A stretch of DNA of 64,000 nt from UBA1413 sp964650525 (GTDB lineage: Bacteria > Bacteroidota > Bacteroidia > Bacteroidales > Prolixibacteraceae), in contig CAZYUA010000023.1 in assembly GCA_964650525.1 (NCBI GenBank), positions 1-64,000 on the forward strand, given 5' to 3'. A program made the position numbers and the translations under genes. Positions within the stretch are counted from its first letter, which is position 1. Each line of letters starts with the position of its first letter. The notes beneath the pieces are model-generated. The model made no database searches, was not told where the DNA came from, and saw only the letters and a list, made by a program, of their open reading frames with translations. Below, one piece after another: positions 45,029 to 53,800 of this stretch.

Positions 45029-48004
45029 ATGAACAAAATCCCGGTTTTAGCAGCAAGTGTCCTGTGGCTATGTCTTGCCGGATGCAGGCCGGAAGGGCGT
45101 ACCATCACCAGCCTGGAGATGCTGGAGGGAGGGAAAACCTTTGCTGTCCCGACAGGAACGGTAGCAGACCAGATGGTACTGAAGCGGTTTCCCGACGCAA
45201 AAATCATCTATTACAACACCATTCTCGACTGCGCCCTGGCTGTCAGGGATGGCAAAGCGGACGCCACCAGTTACGATCTCCCGGTACTGAAAAACATCGC
45301 CGCCAAAAACCAGGGGGTGATGGTGCTGTCTGAATTGCTGGAAGATGACCGGTATGGGTTTGCGGTACAGCCGGAGAACCAGGCACTGAAGGCGGCCATC
45401 GATACGGTGCTGCACCGGATGAAAGCCGACGGGACCTACAACGACATGATGGCGCGCTGGTTCCCGGAAAAGGGAAGCCCGGCACCCATGCCCGAATTCC
45501 AATTCAGCGGTGAGAACGGCATCTTGCGGTTCGGCACCGCTGCAGTGACCGAACCCATGTCTTTTTACGATGCCAGCCGCAAACCGGTGGGATTTGACAT
45601 TGAATTTGCCTCAAGGGTGGCCTTGTATATGGGCAAAAAAACCGAGATCACCGATATGGAATTCGGAGCCATGCTGCCTGCCCTGATTGCAGGAAAAGTT
45701 GACATGATAGGTGCCGGGCTCTCTATTACGGAGGAAAGAGCTAAAAGTGTCCTCTTCTCTGAAAGTTACTACCCCAGCGGCATCGCCGCGCTCGTGAAAA
45801 GACCCCCTGCGCAGGCAATGAGTCCACCGAAACAAAAATTCAGCTCAGAGGAAGATATTAAAGACAAAAGAATCGGGGTTTTACTCGGATCGGTTGGAGA
45901 TACCTATGCCAAAAACAACTATCCGGAAGCCAGATTATCAGAGTTCCAGACGGTTCCCGACCTGACACTGGCCATGGTTTCAGGAAAAATCGATGCAGCA
46001 ATTTTCAATGATGCGTTCCTGGCCGAGATCCTTCAGAATTACGAGGAGATCGGCATTCTCCAGAGGGGGGTTATTACCAATCCCATAGGGGCCGGATTCA
46101 ATAAAAACAATCCTGAACTGAGAAGCCAGTTCAATGCTTTTCTGGGCGAAATCAAAGCGAACGGGATTCTGGAGGATATGGAGGACAGGTGGGTGAAACA
46201 GCAGAACAAGGAAATGCCTGCCATTGAAAGTTCGAATAAAAACGGCATCCTGAAAGTGGGCATCGATAAAAACATGGGGATGCCCTTTGCCTTTTTGTAC
46301 AACGGAAACCTGGCGGGTTTGGATATCGAACTGGCCGAAAGGTTTGCAGCTTACCTCGGTAAAACGTTTGTTCCCGTCGACCTCGTTTTCGCCACCATGC
46401 TGGCTGCCCTCAAAACCGATAAGATCGATGTGGCCGCCTGCTGCATGACCATAACGGAAGAACGGCAGAAAGAGATCGATTTTTCAAATCCCTATTTTAT
46501 CTCAGGCACCAGCCTTATCGCTCTGAAGAAGAACATCGAAAAATCAGCCAAACTCAGGTTGGGGCAAACAGAGGATATCCGCGATAAAAAAATCGGCGTG
46601 CTGATGGGATCGATTCAGGATATGTTCGCCAAGCGTGATTTCCCCGATGCTGCCATTTTGCAGTACCAGAATGTCACCGATATGCTGACGGCAGTAAAAT
46701 TGAACAAGGTAGACGTAGGTTTTGCCGATCACGTCGGGCTGAAGGAGATATTCGCAAAGAATCCCGACCTTGGGTTATTTGCGGCCAACCTCTATACAGT
46801 TCCCATCGCCGCTGCTTTCAACGAAAACAACGACGGGCTGAGGGAGAAATTCAATGTATTCCTGAAAGAGATCAAGTCGGACGGCGTTTACGATGACATG
46901 GTTTCGCGCTGGATGGACCTTGGAGAGACCACCATGCCCGGGATAGACGTTGGAGGCACGAACGGCACCCTCCGGAACGGAATCGTCAGCGACGGAGGCC
47001 TTCCTTTCACCATCCTGAAGGACGGTAAGCTGGCAGGGTTCGACATCGAACTGTCGATGCGTTTCGCAGCTTCCCAGGGAATGGCCTATGAACCCATCGA
47101 TATCCCCTTCGGAAGCATGATAGCCTCGATTGTCACCAATAAGGTCGACATTACCACCTGTTCGATGATGATCACCGAAGAGAGGGAAAAACAGGTCGAC
47201 TTTTCGGATCCTTATTATGCCTCGGGGGTAAGCCTCTTTGCTCTGAAAGAGAACATCAGCGGCCTGGATGCAACAGAACACAAGGTAAAGAAGTCATTTC
47301 TGCAGGCAGCAGGAGAGAGTTTCCACAGCAACATCATTCTGGAGAAAAGATACCTGCTGATTCTGGACGGTTTGAAGCTGACCATCCTGATCACCTTGTT
47401 TTCAGCCCTTCTGGGGACCTTGTTCGGGGGAGTGATCTGCTACATGCGGATGTCGGCCAGCCGGCTGCTGCAATCCGCAGCCAGGTTGTACATCAGCCTG
47501 CTGCGGGGAACCCCCGTGCTGGTGCTGCTGATGATCATCTACTACGTGGTATTTGCTTCGGTGAATATCAACCCTGCGTTGGTGGCTGTGCTGGCTTTCG
47601 GGCTTAACTTCGGCGCTTATGTTTCGGAAATGTTCAGGACCTCGATCGAAAGTGTCGACAAGGGACAGCAGGAGGCAGGCATTGCCGGAGGTTTTACCAA
47701 ACTGCAAACCTTTATGCACATTATCATGCCTCAGGCCTTGCGCAGGGTCCTTCCCGTCTACAAGGGGGAATTTATTTCCCTGCTCAAAATGACCTCCATT
47801 GTCGGATACATTGCCGTGCAGGACCTGACCAAGGCAAGCGACATCATCCGCAGCCGCACCTTCGACGCCTTTTTCCCGCTGATCATGGCAGCGGTGCTAT
47901 ACCTGGTACTGGCCTGGCTCCTGTCGTGGGGCCTGTCCAGGATCGAGTTTTCGGTCGACCCGAAACACAAACAACGTTCCATCGCCAAAGAAAAAGGGAA
48001 ATGA
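45029..48004 (+). CDS. Fused multi-unit solute-binding protein and ABC permease
   Basis: A 991-residue protein. It begins with a lipobox-like signal (VLWLCLAGCR, Cys19). Then come four SBP_bac_3 segments: a C-terminal half only (~30-150: TFAVPTGTVADQ ... YNDMMARWFPE), two complete units (~162-392 and ~403-632, each from NGILxxG to GILEDMEDRW or GVYDDMVSRW), and an N-terminal half only (~643-745: NGTLRNG ... VDFSDPYYASG). A MetI-type amino-acid permease domain follows (~770-985) with ILDGLKLTILITLFSALLG, SLLRGTPVLVLLMIIYYVVF and the EAA loop EAGIAGGFTKLQTFMHIIMP. Inferred role: polar amino acid import with tethered receptors. The ATPase gene overlaps its stop by 4 bp (ATGA). Confidence 0.9.
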   Translation: MNKIPVLAASVLWLCLAGCRPEGRTITSLEMLEGGKTFAVPTGTVADQMVLKRFPDAKIIYYNTILDCALAVRDGKADATSYDLPVLKNIAAKNQGVMVLSELLEDDRYGFAVQPENQALKAAIDTVLHRMKADGTYNDMMARWFPEKGSPAPMPEFQFSGENGILRFGTAAVTEPMSFYDASRKPVGFDIEFASRVALYMGKKTEITDMEFGAMLPALIAGKVDMIGAGLSITEERAKSVLFSESYYPSGIAALVKRPPAQAMSPPKQKFSSEEDIKDKRIGVLLGSVGDTYAKNNYPEARLSEFQTVPDLTLAMVSGKIDAAIFNDAFLAEILQNYEEIGILQRGVITNPIGAGFNKNNPELRSQFNAFLGEIKANGILEDMEDRWVKQQNKEMPAIESSNKNGILKVGIDKNMGMPFAFLYNGNLAGLDIELAERFAAYLGKTFVPVDLVFATMLAALKTDKIDVAACCMTITEERQKEIDFSNPYFISGTSLIALKKNIEKSAKLRLGQTEDIRDKKIGVLMGSIQDMFAKRDFPDAAILQYQNVTDMLTAVKLNKVDVGFADHVGLKEIFAKNPDLGLFAANLYTVPIAAAFNENNDGLREKFNVFLKEIKSDGVYDDMVSRWMDLGETTMPGIDVGGTNGTLRNGIVSDGGLPFTILKDGKLAGFDIELSMRFAASQGMAYEPIDIPFGSMIASIVTNKVDITTCSMMITEEREKQVDFSDPYYASGVSLFALKENISGLDATEHKVKKSFLQAAGESFHSNIILEKRYLLILDGLKLTILITLFSALLGTLFGGVICYMRMSASRLLQSAARLYISLLRGTPVLVLLMIIYYVVFASVNINPALVAVLAFGLNFGAYVSEMFRTSIESVDKGQQEAGIAGGFTKLQTFMHIIMPQALRRVLPVYKGEFISLLKMTSIVGYIAVQDLTKASDIIRSRTFDAFFPLIMAAVLYLVLAWLLSWGLSRIEFSVDPKHKQRSIAKEKGK

Positions 48005-49092
48005 TCACAGTAACCCATTTATCAAAGAGTTTCGGCGATACAACCGTACTGAAAGATATCAACGCTGAAATCAGGAAAGGGGAAATTATCTCCGTCATCG
48101 GACCGTCGGGTACGGGTAAGAGTACGTTCCTGCGGTGTCTTAACCTGCTGGAAACCCCCACCGGGGGAAGTATTACCATCGACGGGATCCCCCTCCTTGC
48201 GAAGAAAACCAACGTGCCCCTGATCAGGCAACGGATGGGTATGGTATTCCAGTCGTTTAACCTTTATTCGCACCTGACGGTACTCCGGAACCTGACGCTG
48301 GGGCCTGTGAAATTGCTCCGAAAGCCTAAAAAGGAGGCGGAGGCCAGGGCCATGGAACTCCTTAAACTGGTGGGATTGGGCGAAAAAGGCTACAGCTACC
48401 CCGATGAACTTTCGGGTGGACAGAAGCAAAGGGTGGCCATTGCGCGCTGCCTGGCTATGGAACCTGAGATCCTGCTTTTCGATGAGCCGACTTCCGCCCT
48501 TGACCCCACCATGGTCAGCGAAGTGCTGGCTGTCATCCGGCGGCTGGCACGCGAGGGCATGACCATGATCATCGTAACCCACGAGATGGAATTTGCCAGG
48601 AACACTTCCAGCCGTGTGTTTTATATGGACGAAGGCATCATCTACGAAGAAGGCCCCCCGGAAAGCATCTTTAAAAACCCGCAAAAAGCTAAAACCAAAG
48701 CTTTCATCCACCGGATCCGGAGCCTCAGATACCACATCGCCAGCAAAGATTTCGACCTCTACGCCATGAACGGCGAAATCGAAGCCTTCTGCGAAAAACA
48801 CATGCTCTCTAAAACCGTCACAGGGTATGTGATCCAGGTGGCCGAAGAGGCCCTGATCGTACAAGAGGAGTACCACGATATCGACATCACCCTCTCCTAT
48901 TCCGAAAAAGACGGAAGCGTGGAACTGCTCTGCGAAAGTACGGGATTGCCGTTTAACCCCCTGGAAGAGGGAGCCCTGGAAGACGACATCGGACTGAACA
49001 TCATCCGTAACCGTTGCAGCAGCGTCGACTACCGCTATACCGGAGGTAAAAATGTGCTTCAGCTGGTAGTCAGGGAGACTCCTGCCCAATGA
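48001..49092 (+). CDS. Amino-acid-type ABC ATPase fused to a GHKL-like domain
   Basis: A 363-residue protein starting at the ATG at 48001 that overlaps the permease stop. Residues 1-240 are a GlnQ-type ATPase: Walker A GPSGTGKST (34-42), Q loop VFQSFNLYSHLT, signature LSGGQKQRVAIARC (137-150), Walker B ILLFDEP and H-loop VTHEMEFA. Residues ~245-358 are extra. They resemble the anti-sigma/HATPase_c fold: VAEEALIVQEEY in the N-box position, CESTGLPFNP where D-x-G-x-G/F is expected, and DDIGLNIIRNRCSSVDYRY with GGKNVLQLVV as the G2 box and closing strand. The N-box Asn and G1 Asp are not conserved, so this domain may bind nucleotide poorly or only regulate. Confidence 0.88.
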   Translation: MITVTHLSKSFGDTTVLKDINAEIRKGEIISVIGPSGTGKSTFLRCLNLLETPTGGSITIDGIPLLAKKTNVPLIRQRMGMVFQSFNLYSHLTVLRNLTLGPVKLLRKPKKEAEARAMELLKLVGLGEKGYSYPDELSGGQKQRVAIARCLAMEPEILLFDEPTSALDPTMVSEVLAVIRRLAREGMTMIIVTHEMEFARNTSSRVFYMDEGIIYEEGPPESIFKNPQKAKTKAFIHRIRSLRYHIASKDFDLYAMNGEIEAFCEKHMLSKTVTGYVIQVAEEALIVQEEYHDIDITLSYSEKDGSVELLCESTGLPFNPLEEGALEDDIGLNIIRNRCSSVDYRYTGGKNVLQLVVRETPAQ

Positions 49093-49150
49093 GACGAGTG
49101 GGATTCCTTTATTTAAAAAGTGAATTTTTTCCGGAAACCATTATTATTTC

Positions 49151-49158
49151 TATTTTTG
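49151..49158 (+). promoter_or_regulatory. -7 element for tRNA-Lys
   Basis: TATTTTTG, an exact TAnnTTTG match 19 bp before the mature tRNA 5' end. Confidence 0.55.
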
Positions 49159-49177
49159 CGCCGGCAAAAACCGATTG

Positions 49178-49250
<73 letters not shown>

Positions 49251-49259
49251 CTGAAAATC

Positions 49260-49297
49260 AAAGAGTTACAATGACGAAAATTGTAGCTCTTTTTTAT
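49260..49297 (+). terminator. Intrinsic terminator of tRNA-Lys
   Basis: A 13-bp stem AAAGAGTTACAAT / ATTGTAGCTCTTT (one G-U pair) with a 7-nt loop, ending in a T-run (49290-49295). It starts 9 bp after the tRNA. Confidence 0.85.
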
Positions 49298-50215
49298 TTG
49301 CACACAGTTTGCATATATTCTGCTTGATTTCTGTGTGAGAGAATAGGTGTATCCATATTCCTCACCTGTCACCAGTTCTTTTACAGAAAACATCTTTGTG
49401 GGGCATATATTATTTTATAGGATTAAACATATATGCATCTATATATATGTACGTGTTCTAAATGACAGACATGGTTGATAAATCATGTAATCGGTTATAT
49501 TGGATTTGAAGCCGTGTTCACTCGGCTATTACAAATAGCTTTCTTATTACAATCTGAAGGAAGATACTTCTACAGTATGCTGATCATTGAATTCAGTGCT
49601 TCATACTAAAACCTTTTATTACCCCCTCAGGAGAGCGTGAACATAAATATTTGCTAAATTGGTTTTATCTTATCACCCAAAGAATGAGGCTTATTAAGTG
49701 GTGATGAACATGATTTAAGGATCTTCATTATAGATTCTAATCGTTCACATACTGAATAAATAGAATTCACCATCTCTAATCAAGTTGGTTATTTCTTCAC
49801 TTTGGAGATGGCCAGGAATAACGAAAATCGTTAAACCGGATTGATGCCCACATTTCATTAGCAAATTTCACATCTGAATTTGGGAAATCTGAGGAGATAT
49901 AACGGAGGATAAAGCTATAAAAAAAGTGATCTGCCCTGTGAAAGGCTCCTATTATTCTCCTGACCTACAAAAATATATGAAAGATTGATCCTGCGGTATA
50001 GGTGGTGGCTATACACTAATTTTGGCGAAAAAGGTTTATGGCGTATTAAGATAAAAAGGACAGATTTACTATTTGAAAATGAGAAAGCACAATTTAATTG
50101 CCTCACAAGACTTTTCTGAAATTAGTGTTATTATCTTCTTAAAAATAATAAACACTGTTTTTAGATTTTATCTTAAATAGTATAGTTAATCTTCATTATA
50201 TGAAAATGCTTTTTT

Positions 50216-50452
50216 ATGAGGAAACGTTATCGTTTTCAAATACATAATAAGAGTTTTTTAAAAACAAATAATATACCCACTGCTGATACTACCATACGAC
50301 AGCAAATTCAAACAATAAGAAAAATTTTTAGCTATAATATACCCTGCTGCGTTAATAATAAACACATCTTTAAGTTCTATGGTCATTATGCTGCCTACAG
50401 CAAAGAATTAATGAGTCTTTATATGGTGTTTTATTCTATTGGATTCATTTGA
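50216..50452 (+). CDS. Doubtful small ORF
   Basis: A 78-codon frame with an ATG start in very AT-rich DNA. The product is basic at the N-terminus and rich in I, K, N and Y, with no recognizable motif. It may be chance in low-G+C sequence; it is listed only because it is the longest plus-strand frame in a 1.3-kb gap. Confidence 0.2.
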   Translation: MRKRYRFQIHNKSFLKTNNIPTADTTIRQQIQTIRKIFSYNIPCCVNNKHIFKFYGHYAAYSKELMSLYMVFYSIGFI

Positions 50453-50551
50453 ATTTCATTTTTTTTCGTAATTTTACCTTGATAAAAACCTGAAAGAATA
50501 TTATTATGTCAGGCTTTTTGCTTAGTTGAATTAATAAAATGAGATGACAAT

Positions 50552-51010
50552 ATGAGTGCTTTGGATTGGAAAGGATTGAGGAAAGATGCGAATCAACCAA
50601 TAGTCGTGCATCTAAAATATTATTTTCCCAAAATTTTCCCGGAGGTACCTATGTGGCGTTCTCTTGGAATTGTAGGTGGTTTTACTCCCGGGTCCATCGG
50701 TGGTGGACATGAATATGGAATAGCTGCTGATATTTATGTGCGTGTTTCAATGCCAAATGAAAAAAAAATCGGAGACGGATTGTTTGACATGTTTATGTGG
50801 AATGCTGACGAATTAGGAATAGAGCATGTTATCTGGAACGGAATGAAGTGGGAATCGAAAAGCAATGTTCCCGGGAGTCCAAGGAAATTCCTTGGGCCAA
50901 AGCCTCACATAGATCATGTACATGTCCGATTCACCCGGGGGATGAGTCAGAGAACTCCTCCGAACCTGGTTTTCAGATTAAGAACTCTGCATGAAAATTT
51001 ATTTGGTTGA
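50552..51010 (+). CDS. M15-like (D-Ala-D-Ala carboxypeptidase-fold) protein
   Basis: A 152-residue protein without signal peptide. Two motifs resemble the zinc site of M15/ARB_07466-like peptidases: GGGHEYGIAADIYV (H-x6-D) and, after GIEHVIWNGMKWES, the block PHIDHVHVRFT (D-H-V-H). Family knowledge: this fold cuts peptidoglycan peptides in endolysins, VanY and some secreted toxins. With no signal peptide it could be a lysin-type or effector protein released by another route, or a cytoplasmic relative. It sits in AT-rich accessory DNA and its stop codon overlaps the start of the next small gene. Base composition is clearly lower in G+C than in the flanking chromosome. Confidence 0.6.
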   Translation: MSALDWKGLRKDANQPIVVHLKYYFPKIFPEVPMWRSLGIVGGFTPGSIGGGHEYGIAADIYVRVSMPNEKKIGDGLFDMFMWNADELGIEHVIWNGMKWESKSNVPGSPRKFLGPKPHIDHVHVRFTRGMSQRTPPNLVFRLRTLHENLFG

Positions 51011-51255
51011 CATACAGACAATTAGCATATCAAATTTTATTTGCAGATAAATTAGCAGTTGTTTTTTTAATTATTGATGCTATTGAAACATATGTTGATC
51101 AGCGCATACTCAATGAAGGGACGGACAATTCGCGGATTTCGAAGGTTAAAAATGCCATTAAAAGTGCGGAAAACGGAAATGACAACTGCCCAGACTTTGA
51201 TCTGTTTTTTACGGCATTGATGCTTGTTTTAACAAAAAGGAAAACCTATGACTAA
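51007..51255 (+). CDS. Hypothetical protein overlapping the M15-like gene
   Basis: An 82-residue frame whose TTG start overlaps the TGA stop of the M15-like gene (TTGA), a sign of translational coupling. The product appears all-helical: KLAVVFLIIDAIETYVDQRI, then a polar stretch with NGNDNCPDFDLFFTALMLVL. I do not recognise a family. Coupling to a putative peptidoglycan peptidase makes an inhibitor/immunity role conceivable, but nothing in the sequence proves it. The non-ATG start lowers confidence. Confidence 0.4.
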   Translation: MTYRQLAYQILFADKLAVVFLIIDAIETYVDQRILNEGTDNSRISKVKNAIKSAENGNDNCPDFDLFFTALMLVLTKRKTYD

Positions 51256-51686
51256 GATTTTTTCCCATGGAAAAAATACTTCAAATGTTTTAAGAATAAG
51301 ATTTTATATATTAGATATACAATTATATAAGATTATTATATCAGACTGCGCCACACCCCAATATATTTAAGCAAACCTTAGCCTTGCCACACTCAGCACC
51401 GCTTCCGCGCCGATCTCAGCCAGCCGGTTGGCCAGTATAAAGATATTCTTCTGTCTCAAGAAGCGGAATGATTAAACCCTTCCAGCCATTTCCCTGATTT
51501 ATTAATCGGGAAATACACTCTATCATAAAAGCTAATGGCAGAAAAAATGGAAGAAAGGACAACACAGCACTAACGTTTTGCCCCTTGCTGCTAGCGCGAT
51601 TTCAAAGCGCAATCATTAATTTACACACGTAATGGATATTCCGGTCAAACCCCATCAAATAAAACCATTGGACTTCATCTCTTTCA
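51256..51686. other. Intergenic region with a possible gene remnant
   Basis: About 430 bp between the accessory pair and the FISUMP gene. The left part is AT-rich. 51360-51640 is richer in G+C and contains the possible coding fragment at 51367-51460 and a short GCGC-based inverted repeat near 51594-51620. Nothing else is recognized. Confidence 0.5.
51367..51460 (-). pseudogene. Possible C-terminal relict of a chromosomal gene
   Basis: On the minus strand this patch reads FLRQKNIFILANRLAEIGAE and then AVLSVARLRFA before TAA, with codon use like the G+C-rich chromosome and unlike the AT-rich DNA around it. There is no start codon and nothing homologous-looking upstream. It may be the tail of a gene disrupted when the accessory DNA was acquired. 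Confidence 0.3.
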
Positions 51687-53003
51687 TTAATTTTTGATAT
51701 AACGAACAGAAAAACCTTTGCTTCTGATTAACGGTTCATCTATCTTGTTGAAATTATAGGTGTAATCATACCTAAGGGTGTAATATCCTACATAAATAAT
51801 GCTAAGTACATTTTCCTCAAAGGAATTCCACCAATAGCCGCTTTCACCAACAGATTTATACTCTCCATCAAGGTTAAACTGGCCACCTGGCAAAGCTGAA
51901 AAGCCACTTTTGTTATTGAATAATTGATTGTTCCCAATGGATTTGGGAATAGCTGACGAATTCCAATTGGTTGTTGCAGCAATTGATTTCGCTAAGTAAT
52001 AATCTCCAATTATTGTGTGACCATCCGCAAATCCATGAACCTCCAAATATTTCTCAAGTGCTTCCAATTCACCTATAGAAGGTAAATGCCAACCCGATGG
52101 CTGATCAGCTTTAGCAGCAGGCCAATTGTACAGAACTCCGTATGTTTTATAGTTATCCTGACTTTTGGCTCCTGCAACAGTTTTGAATGTATTCCCATAC
52201 ACATAATAATGTGGCAGGGTGGCGGAACTAGAGGCACTTGAAGATATCGAAGGAAGATATGCATAATTTTCTGCCATCCAAACCTGGTTCCCTATTTTTA
52301 TCGTGGCATAATTCCTATTATCAGGATCTTCACATTTATAAAATGGAAATTCAAGATGGGTATTCCCGGTAATAATTTTTACCACTACTGATTTATGCAC
52401 ACCACCAAGAGCCCTAAACATGATTACATCTCCGTTATTGTACTGCATCTGTTTCTCAGCATTTGCATTCTTAAGTGCTGAAACAGGATTTTCGGATGAA
52501 AGGGTCTTCTGGTAGGTAACATCCACCAATCCCCCAGTTTTAAGGTGGCTTGTCAGTCTTCCAGAATAACTTTGGCTGCCGGTTTTAACCTTCAAAACAT
52601 ATAATCCCTCGCCAATCCCGGTAATCCGGTAACGATGCCTGCCTGCACTCAGATATTCCTGATTCCCATATAATTTCCTCCCGGCTAAATCAAAAAGCTC
52701 AATTATTACATCCTCTCTTTCAGTCGTTGAAAATTCCATAAAGGAATAATCCTCCATGGGATTCGGAAATATTTGAATCCCGGTTTGTTCAAATTGCATA
52801 TCAGAGATACGGGTCACGGTCCCCACCAGTCTCAGAACATCCTTGCCATTCAGGGACATGCTTTTTTTCTGAGTTAGATTTTCGACAGTAATTGTTGATA
52901 CTTCACTACTTTCCCCTGAAGCGGAAAAAGTAACTGAATAATCCTGGGCAGATAAGAGCAAAGCGGTAAAACAAATAATAAAAGTAGAAATCAATTTTTT
53001 CAT
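51687..53003 (-). CDS. FISUMP-domain surface protein with T9SS-type module
   Basis: A 438-residue exported protein. A signal peptide (KKLISTFIICFTALLLSAQ) is followed by a small beta module (VTFSASGESSEVSTITVENL). A type A sorting-like domain is at ~77-152 (IFPNPMEDYSFMEFS, LFDLAGRKLY, GLYVLKVKTG). The C-terminal FISUMP domain (~228-438) has ATIKIGNQVWMAENYAYLP, YGVLYNWPAA, PSGWHLPSIGELEALEKYL and GFSVRYIKN. Family knowledge: FISUMP proteins are secreted or cell-surface proteins of uncertain function, expanded in Fibrobacter and Bacteroidota. A sorting-like module placed in the N-terminal half is usual in this subfamily. G+C is low. A complete promoter lies in front. Confidence 0.88.
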   Translation of the reverse strand: MKKLISTFIICFTALLLSAQDYSVTFSASGESSEVSTITVENLTQKKSMSLNGKDVLRLVGTVTRISDMQFEQTGIQIFPNPMEDYSFMEFSTTEREDVIIELFDLAGRKLYGNQEYLSAGRHRYRITGIGEGLYVLKVKTGSQSYSGRLTSHLKTGGLVDVTYQKTLSSENPVSALKNANAEKQMQYNNGDVIMFRALGGVHKSVVVKIITGNTHLEFPFYKCEDPDNRNYATIKIGNQVWMAENYAYLPSISSSASSSATLPHYYVYGNTFKTVAGAKSQDNYKTYGVLYNWPAAKADQPSGWHLPSIGELEALEKYLEVHGFADGHTIIGDYYLAKSIAATTNWNSSAIPKSIGNNQLFNNKSGFSALPGGQFNLDGEYKSVGESGYWWNSFEENVLSIIYVGYYTLRYDYTYNFNKIDEPLIRSKGFSVRYIKN

Positions 53004-53054
53004 ACCAGCAGTTTATTAATTACTTTATAGATATTAATATGTTTATATCTTTTA

Positions 53055-53084
53055 CAAAGATATAACAATTTTATTTATATCCAA
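53055..53084 (-). promoter_or_regulatory. Full promoter for the FISUMP gene
   Basis: On the minus strand, TTG (53084-53082), a 19-bp spacer and TATCTTTG (53062-53055) match both consensus elements. The ATG is 51 bp downstream. Confidence 0.65.
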
Positions 53085-53440
53085 ATTTTTTTTGACCCTG
53101 TTACCATAGCCGGACAATCTGACCACAATTAACCATAACCATTTGACCACGTTGAAGTTCCTGTTTCCAAAAGAGCATCTTCATGAAATGAAGGAGGTAA
53201 AAATCCATTCGTTATACTCCAGAACTTCCATTTTCCCGGGTACCTGGTTGCCTCAGGTTACGGTACACCGTTCCGCCAAGGGCTTGCCTGACTGTTCCGA
53301 ATCGTAAAATCAAAACGAAATTTGATGACAAACTCTTCTGCCGGTCAGGGAAAATCTCCGGCATTTGTAATTGACGGTAAACGCGGAGGAACCTTCGGCA
53401 GGATTTTTCTCATAAAATAGCGCCTTGATTGAAAAAAGCT

Positions 53441-53448
53441 TATATTTG
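53441..53448 (+). promoter_or_regulatory. -7 element for arsR
   Basis: TATATTTG, an exact TAnnTTTG match 21 bp before the ATG and directly abutting the operator-like repeat at 53449. Confidence 0.6.
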
Positions 53449-53467
53449 TTTCGTCAAATTGCGAAAT
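53449..53467 (+). promoter_or_regulatory. ArsR operator-like inverted repeat 1
   Basis: TTTCG-N8-CGAAA (53449-53466) covers the presumed transcription start of arsR. The right arm continues as CGAAATGAATG into the start codon. The same element recurs at 53801. This position suits autorepression by ArsR. Confidence 0.5.
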
Positions 53468-53469
53468 GA

Positions 53470-53784
53470 ATGCCGATGAGTCCCAGGAAGACATCCTATA
53501 CAGAAGAGCAGCAAAGACTGGCCGGTTATGCCAAAGCGCTGGGCAACCCGGTCCGGATATTCATTTTGGATTTCCTGGCAAACAACCTCGACAAGTGCTG
53601 CTACAGCGGGGACATGGCGGAGGATCTGCCCATTGCCCGCTCTACGCTTTCCGAACATCTCAGGGTGTTGAAAGACGCCGGACTCATCCAGGGGGAAATC
53701 AATCCGCCGTTTATTAAGTATTGTATCAACCGGATAAACTGGGAAGAAGCCAAACATTTGTTCGCAGCTTTCTTTAAAAGATAA
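53470..53784 (+). CDS. arsR: ArsR-family metal(loid) repressor
   Basis: A 104-residue winged-helix protein: ALGNPVRIFILDFLANN, DKCCYSGDMAEDLPIARSTL and SEHLRVLKDAGLIQGE are the standard ArsR/SmtB helices. Adjacent Cys43-Cys44 at the start of the recognition region, plus Cys85, could form the inducer site in place of the classical ELCVCDL box. The start is ATG at 53470; a second in-frame ATG follows two codons later. It heads a same-strand set of arsenic genes, so arsenite or a thiol-reactive arsenical is the expected inducer. An operator-like repeat lies directly upstream and again downstream. Confidence 0.92.
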   Translation: MPMSPRKTSYTEEQQRLAGYAKALGNPVRIFILDFLANNLDKCCYSGDMAEDLPIARSTLSEHLRVLKDAGLIQGEINPPFIKYCINRINWEEAKHLFAAFFKR

Positions 53785-53800
53785 AAATTTTGACCAAATA

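Larger units (their letters stand above)
49251..50551. other. AT-rich non-coding or decayed DNA next to tRNA-Lys
   Basis: About 1.3 kb of strongly AT-rich sequence after the tRNA terminator. I see only short unrelated open frames on both strands. One minus-strand region (49800-50106) looks like decayed coding sequence split among frames but matches no family I know. A short inverted repeat AGCCG-N8-CGGCT is at 49510-49527. No integrase and no copy of the tRNA 3' end is visible. Confidence 0.6.
53004..53469. other. Divergent intergenic region before arsR
   Basis: About 465 bp. It contains the FISUMP promoter (minus), three spaced TGACC motifs at 53093, 53120 and 53144 (the last two TGACCAC) reminiscent of IS21-type ends, and the arsR promoter/operator at the right end. 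No gene is seen. Confidence 0.5.

Noticed and set aside
44755..45333. 192-codon plus-strand frame before the fusion transporter
   Set aside because: Overlaps the transporter N-terminus in another frame and has no recognizable protein features.
49800..50106. Small minus-strand frames, including a 38-codon frame slightly like HicA
   Set aside because: Too short, interrupted among frames, and lacking the HicA motifs and any HicB partner.
51560..51640. Possible integron attC-like site (CACTAACG, GCGC repeat)
   Set aside because: The core sites do not fit RYYYAAC/GTTRRRY and no integrase is present.
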